64,000 bases of DNA, from contig NZ_FMCV01000002.1 of assembly GCF_900091565.1 (NCBI RefSeq), forward strand, positions 310,001-374,000. The letters run 5' to 3'. This stretch comes from Micromonospora marina. Lineage in GTDB: Bacteria; Actinomycetota; Actinomycetes; Mycobacteriales; Micromonosporaceae. The translations under genes were made by a program, and so were the position numbers. Below, piece by piece: positions 60,487 to 64,000 of this stretch (position 1 is its first letter; each line of letters opens with the position of its first letter). The notes under the pieces were generated by a model that saw only the letters and a program-made list of their open reading frames with translations, had not been told where the DNA came from and searched no databases.

Positions 60487-61346
60487 CGCCGCCACGACGG
60501 CACGCGTCCCCACCACGCCGCCAGCCGATCGTCGTACGGCGCGAAGTGGTCCTCCAGCCGGGTGCGCAGCTCCGCCGACATGGGCGAACGGGAGCGCGAG
60601 TTGTGCTTGCCGAACGCGATGTCCGCCCAGCGGGGCAGCCCGAGGAAGTCGCAGACCGCGTCGAAGGAGGGACGCGGGTCGGCGAAGAAGTCGTCGCTGT
60701 CGATGACGTGCATGCGGTCCCGGCCGACGAGCGCCTCCAGGCGCTCCAGCTGCTCGATGTAGCGGCCCCGGGCCAGGTACGCGTTGTGCTGGAGGTGCTC
60801 GCTCGCGTACGACGCGGAGCTGATCATCCGCTCCCGCTCACCGGCCGTACGGGACTCCTCCAGCGCCAGCGCCCGCTCGAAGTCCGTCTCGGTCTCGTAG
60901 CCGCGAGCCAGCTCGTGCGAGTGCGCGGAGTAGGCGCGCTCCACCGGGTCACGCAGCAGCACCAGCAGCTTCACCGAGGGCAGGTCCCGGGCGATCCGCT
61001 GCCCGGCCAGCGGGTGGAACATGTAGTAGGGGCTGGACTCGCCGGTGATCCCGCGTACCCCGATCTGGGCCTTCACCGCCTCGGCCTTGCCGGTGGTGGG
61101 GAAGTGCCCGAGGTACCAGCTCATCCCCCGGTGGTAGTCCATGTCGAAGTAGTGCACGCCCTTGTGGTAGGCGGGCGGCAGCACACCGGGATGCTGCGAG
61201 AGCGTCTTGAACAGCGAGGTGGTGCCGCAGCGCTGCGCCCCCACGATCAGGAATCCCGGCACCAACCGCGAACCGGCGGTCAACCGGCCGACCGTCCGGC
61301 TCACCGACTTCACCGCGCGGAGCGCCTGCTCCTTGGCCACCGTCAC
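60483..61346 (-). CDS. Sulfotransferase (Sulfotransfer_1 type)
   Basis: The 287-residue enzyme has the PAPS loop FLIVGAQRCGTTSLFKTL (about 31-48), GESSPYYMFHPLA, the 3'-phosphate site KLLVLLRDPVERAYSAHSHEL and SDDFFADP, as in heparan-sulfate-like and bacterial carbohydrate sulfotransferases. GTG 61346 has GAGGAGTGGGGAC upstream. The stop overlaps the flippase start. It differs clearly from the second sulfotransferase of the operon, so two positions may be sulfated. Confidence 0.87.
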   Translation of the reverse strand: MTVAKEQALRAVKSVSRTVGRLTAGSRLVPGFLIVGAQRCGTTSLFKTLSQHPGVLPPAYHKGVHYFDMDYHRGMSWYLGHFPTTGKAEAVKAQIGVRGITGESSPYYMFHPLAGQRIARDLPSVKLLVLLRDPVERAYSAHSHELARGYETETDFERALALEESRTAGERERMISSASYASEHLQHNAYLARGRYIEQLERLEALVGRDRMHVIDSDDFFADPRPSFDAVCDFLGLPRWADIAFGKHNSRSRSPMSAELRTRLEDHFAPYDDRLAAWWGRVPSWRR

Positions 61347-61363
61347 GTCCCCACTCCTCACTC

Positions 61364-62569
61364 TCACCCGGCCCGGCGGGCCAGATGTTCCTCGACGGCG
61401 GGCAGCAGCCAGGTGTCGACGTGCCCCAGTCGCGCACCCGCCTCCGCCTGCCGGTCCCGCAGGTAGCGCGCCGCCAGCTCCACCAGATAGAGCACGGCGA
61501 CCAGATCGGCGCCCCCGCCGGTCTGGTCGAACGGCGCCAGGGTGGCCCCGGCGCCGGCGATCAGCGCCCGGGCCGCCTCGACCGGCTCCACCCCGTCGTG
61601 GCTCATCGCGCCCTGCACCGCCAGGTGCAGCGCGTCGTACCCGGCCGGCACGTCCGGCTCGAACCGCTCCCAGTCCCAGACCAGCACCCGGCCGTCGGCC
61701 AGGACCGCGCTGTTGCCGCCGTTCCAGTCCCCGTGCCACGCGCCGAAGGCCACCACCGGGTCGGCGTCCGCGACGGACTTCAGCGCCGCGCGCAGCCGCC
61801 CGGCCTCCGGCCGGGGTCCGAGCGCGTCCACCGCCGCGGTGAGCCGGGCCGCGTGCCCGCTGCCCGCCCACGACTGCCGGCGTACGCCGAGACACCCGGC
61901 GACCGCCACCATGGCCGCGCGTTCGGCCGCCGCCGCGGCGGCCGGGGCGGCCCGGGGCAGCCGCACCGGAAGCGCCTCCTGCACGAGCAGCGCGTGGCCG
62001 TGCCAGTCGCCGTGATGGCGTACCCCGGCCGGCACCACCGGCCCGAGCGGCACGTCGGCGAGGCGGCGCAACGCCTCCGCCTCCGCGTGCACCAGCGCGC
62101 GGGTCAGCGGGTCGACGCCGAGCTTGGCGTACCCGAGGGCCCGGCCGTCCGGGGCGAGCAGTTGCAGCACCGGCTTGCGGTTCGCCCGGGCCGGCCCGAT
62201 GTGCAGGCTCACGAGCGCCGGCTCACCCAGCACCTCGGCCAGGTACGCGTCCAGTCCGCCGTCGTCGACCACGAGCCGGTCGCGGAACACCAGCGGGCCC
62301 AGCCCGAGCCGGAACGCGGTGGCCAGCCCCTGCCGGACCAGCTTGGCCTTGCGGCCGACCGCCTCGGTGGAGTGCCGGACCGCGCTCGCCGCCGCCCGGC
62401 CCGAGCCGGTCGGCACGAGCAGCCGGGGGCGGGACGCCGACGGCACCACCACCCAGCCGGCGCCGCCGCGGCGCAGGCTGGGCTCGGCCGGCGCGGGCCA
62501 GATCAGCCCGGCCAGTTCACCGAGGTACGCGGCACGGCCGTCGCCGTCCGGGGGAACGCGGAACACCAT
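61364..62569 (-). CDS. Aminoglycoside-phosphotransferase-fold kinase
   Basis: The 401-residue protein has a weak N-terminal region and an APH-like C-terminal lobe with the catalytic loop FGAWHGDWNGGNSAVLADGRVLVWDWERF and GYDALHLAVQ. The order HGDWNGGN then WDWE fits a kinase that phosphorylates a small hydroxy compound. It overlaps the polymerase gene (TGATG) and is 17 bp from the sulfotransferase gene, so it is part of the polysaccharide operon and may phosphorylate a sugar or lipid intermediate. The substrate is unknown. Confidence 0.75.
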   Translation of the reverse strand: MVFRVPPDGDGRAAYLGELAGLIWPAPAEPSLRRGGAGWVVVPSASRPRLLVPTGSGRAAASAVRHSTEAVGRKAKLVRQGLATAFRLGLGPLVFRDRLVVDDGGLDAYLAEVLGEPALVSLHIGPARANRKPVLQLLAPDGRALGYAKLGVDPLTRALVHAEAEALRRLADVPLGPVVPAGVRHHGDWHGHALLVQEALPVRLPRAAPAAAAAAERAAMVAVAGCLGVRRQSWAGSGHAARLTAAVDALGPRPEAGRLRAALKSVADADPVVAFGAWHGDWNGGNSAVLADGRVLVWDWERFEPDVPAGYDALHLAVQGAMSHDGVEPVEAARALIAGAGATLAPFDQTGGGADLVAVLYLVELAARYLRDRQAEAGARLGHVDTWLLPAVEEHLARRAG

Positions 62570-64000
62570 CAGTGGTCACCGCTCTTTTCCAGGCGGGCCC
62601 GTAGCCCGGCGATCGTGCCCCGGGGTGCCTCCGGCGCGATCGACCGGCGTATCCGGTCGTTGCGGGCCAGCAGGGCGACCGTGATCAGGGCGTAGGCGAG
62701 TGTCGCTTCCATCGCACCGTAGGTGAACTGGAAGAACAGCATGAGGATGAGCACGAGGGTGCCGGCGATCCCGATCGCGCTGTGGTCGCGTCGGTAGCGC
62801 CAGATGCAGTAGAGGAAGAAGGCGTTGTAGCAGATGGCGCCGACCCAGCCCTGCCCGACGAGCAGCGCCCAGACCTGGCCGTTGCTGCCCAGTTCCCGGT
62901 TGCCGCACTGCTTGCAGTCCTCGGACTTGCCGATGGCGATGGACCGGTTGCTGCCGATCAGCGCCCGGTTGCCGCCGTACCCGAGGACCGGCGAGTGGTT
63001 GGCCGCGGTCACCGCGCCCTGGGAAAGCGTGGTCCGGATGTCGTCGCTGTGCCCGTTCGCGAGGCGTTCGTCGAAGGTGCGGCCGAGCGGTGTGGCGACG
63101 ATCAGCACCCCGATCAGCCCGACCGCCAGGGCGAGCCCGCCGAGCACCACCATCCGGCCGCGCAGCGCGAGCCGCAGCGCGACGTACGCGGCGGCGATGC
63201 CGAGGCCGATCCACAGGCCGCGGTTCAGCGAGTAGACGATCGGGAAGATCGCGGCCAGGGCGATCGCCACGCCCGCGGTGCGGCGCAGCGGCTTGCCCAG
63301 TACGACCCAGCCGACGATCAGCCAGACCAGCAGGATCGCTGTGTTCTGGCCCCAGGAGTTCGTGTAGGTGAACGGCGCGGACGGGCGGGGCGAGCTGGCC
63401 TCCCCCTCGATCACCTGCTGCACCTGGGCGAACTTGATCTCCATGAGCGAGGTGACGTACGGGTGACCGGCGATCGACTGGGGCAGGACGGCACGCAGCG
63501 GCGCGACGAACGTGAGGTTCGGGAACAGCGAGCCGATCCAGCCGCCGAGCACCACCACCACGCCCATGAACCCGAACAGCCGGACCATCCGGCGCTGGGA
63601 CAGCTCCCGCTCCCGCAGGTTGTAGACGTAGAGCATGGTCACGGTCATGGCGACGTAGTTGGCGAGCCGGATGCCCCAGCCGATGTACTTGCCGCTGCCG
63701 CCGGGTGGCAGCGTGTTCGGCGCGGTCAGGTCGAGGGTGAGCACGGACAGGAACACCCACAGCAGCAGGATCATCCAGATCCCGAAGCCGGGCGGCACCC
63801 GGACCGGGCCCCGCTTGCGCATCTGCGCCACCATCGGGACCGCGAAGATGACGAAGACGAAGCTCGACACGCCGAGCACCCACCACAACGGGTACAGCAG
63901 GAAGACCGAGATCAGCGGCCATGCGGTCGGCAGCCGCCACGACCAGCTCTCCGGCCGTACCGGCACCGGCCGCAGGCGGTTCCCGTTCGGCGGCGAGACC
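62569..64000 (-). CDS. O-antigen polymerase/ligase-like membrane protein (Wzy), start possibly outside the window
   Basis: The protein has about 12 helices with a large external loop (about 320-370) and the segment VTAANHSPVLGYGGNRALIGSNRSIAIG, typical of Wzy/WaaL-like proteins that polymerise or attach glycan repeats. The frame is open to the window edge. A GTG at 63966 would give 465 residues and a normal start (MPVRPESWSWRLPTAWPLISVFLLYP). The stop overlaps the kinase start. It belongs to the operon that runs left from here. Confidence 0.82.
   Translation of the reverse strand, partial: VSPPNGNRLRPVPVRPESWSWRLPTAWPLISVFLLYPLWWVLGVSSFVFVIFAVPMVAQMRKRGPVRVPPGFGIWMILLLWVFLSVLTLDLTAPNTLPPGGSGKYIGWGIRLANYVAMTVTMLYVYNLRERELSQRRMVRLFGFMGVVVVLGGWIGSLFPNLTFVAPLRAVLPQSIAGHPYVTSLMEIKFAQVQQVIEGEASSPRPSAPFTYTNSWGQNTAILLVWLIVGWVVLGKPLRRTAGVAIALAAIFPIVYSLNRGLWIGLGIAAAYVALRLALRGRMVVLGGLALAVGLIGVLIVATPLGRTFDERLANGHSDDIRTTLSQGAVTAANHSPVLGYGGNRALIGSNRSIAIGKSEDCKQCGNRELGSNGQVWALLVGQGWVGAICYNAFFLYCIWRYRRDHSAIGIAGTLVLILMLFFQFTYGAMEATLAYALITVALLARNDRIRRSIAPEAPRGTIAGLRARLEKSGDH

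Noticed and set aside
1..64000. rRNA, tRNA, insertion sequences or prophage
   Set aside because: I saw no cloverleaf-like segments, transposase motifs, integrases or phage structural genes in any frame.

Overview
The window is very GC-rich DNA of an actinomycete, most likely Micromonospora or a close Micromonosporaceae relative. The signs are strong GC bias at third codon positions, a bacterial proteasome activator ending in GQYL, three LytR-CpsA-Psr proteins, paired DUF485 and acetate-type symporter genes, and two copies of a GTTAA-(N)-GGGGGCCC-(N)-CCTTAC intergenic element that I remember from Micromonospora genomes. I see no rRNA, tRNA, CRISPR array, transposase or prophage gene, and no gap above about 275 bp between genes. 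It looks like chromosomal backbone with an exopolysaccharide/envelope block at the right end.

Left part (1-13.5 kb): the start of a Pro/Gln/Tyr-rich protein, an internally shortened EamA transporter, a prepilin peptidase, an EndoQ-like PHP nuclease fused to a UvrD helicase, and a membrane metallophosphoesterase. Molybdenum cofactor genes follow (moaD, moaA, fdhD, a mobA-like gene and its DUF6457 partner), mixed with a fructosamine-kinase-like gene and a DUF4192 gene. No formate dehydrogenase is present. This part ends with a YbjN/CesT-like chaperone and the remnant of a quinone oxidoreductase gene.

Middle part (13.5-30.5 kb): an Lrp/AsnC regulator divergent from a dimethylargininase-like gene, a branched-chain amino-acid-type binding lipoprotein, an esterase, bpa, two tandem HAD phosphatases, an OsmC protein, a zincin, an AIM24 protein, pheA, a lipoprotein, a PAS-like protein, a NERD-like protein, arginine deiminase with an ARG-box-like palindrome in front, DUF5926, an anti-sigma-type ATPase next to a histidine kinase, GDPD and rhodanese.

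Envelope and transport part (30.5-45.8 kb): three LCP genes (the first with an apparent frameshift that separates its membrane anchor), a UDP-glucuronate decarboxylase, two symporter/small-partner pairs, a flavin reductase, an ABC-2 exporter, DUF5701 and a LytS/LytTR two-component pair beside the second symporter.

Polysaccharide part (45.8-64 kb): an undecaprenyl-phosphate sugar transferase, a formamidopyrimidine-DNA glycosylase, a GT4 glycosyltransferase, and a tightly overlapping three-gene operon (cytidylyltransferase-like enzyme, glycerol-1-phosphate-dehydrogenase-like enzyme, CDP-alcohol phosphotransferase) that looks like a complete route to a phosphodiester-linked polyol. After a Nudix gene and a CBS protein comes a minus-strand series reading Wzy-like polymerase, APH-like kinase, sulfotransferase, flippase, second sulfotransferase, GH26 lipoprotein and secreted malectin/beta-propeller protein. 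I infer that it makes and processes a sulfated extracellular glycan.

At least 17 genes have a TANNNT-like -10 box ending 6-9 nt before the start codon and no Shine-Dalgarno sequence, so leaderless transcription appears common here; I used this to choose several starts.
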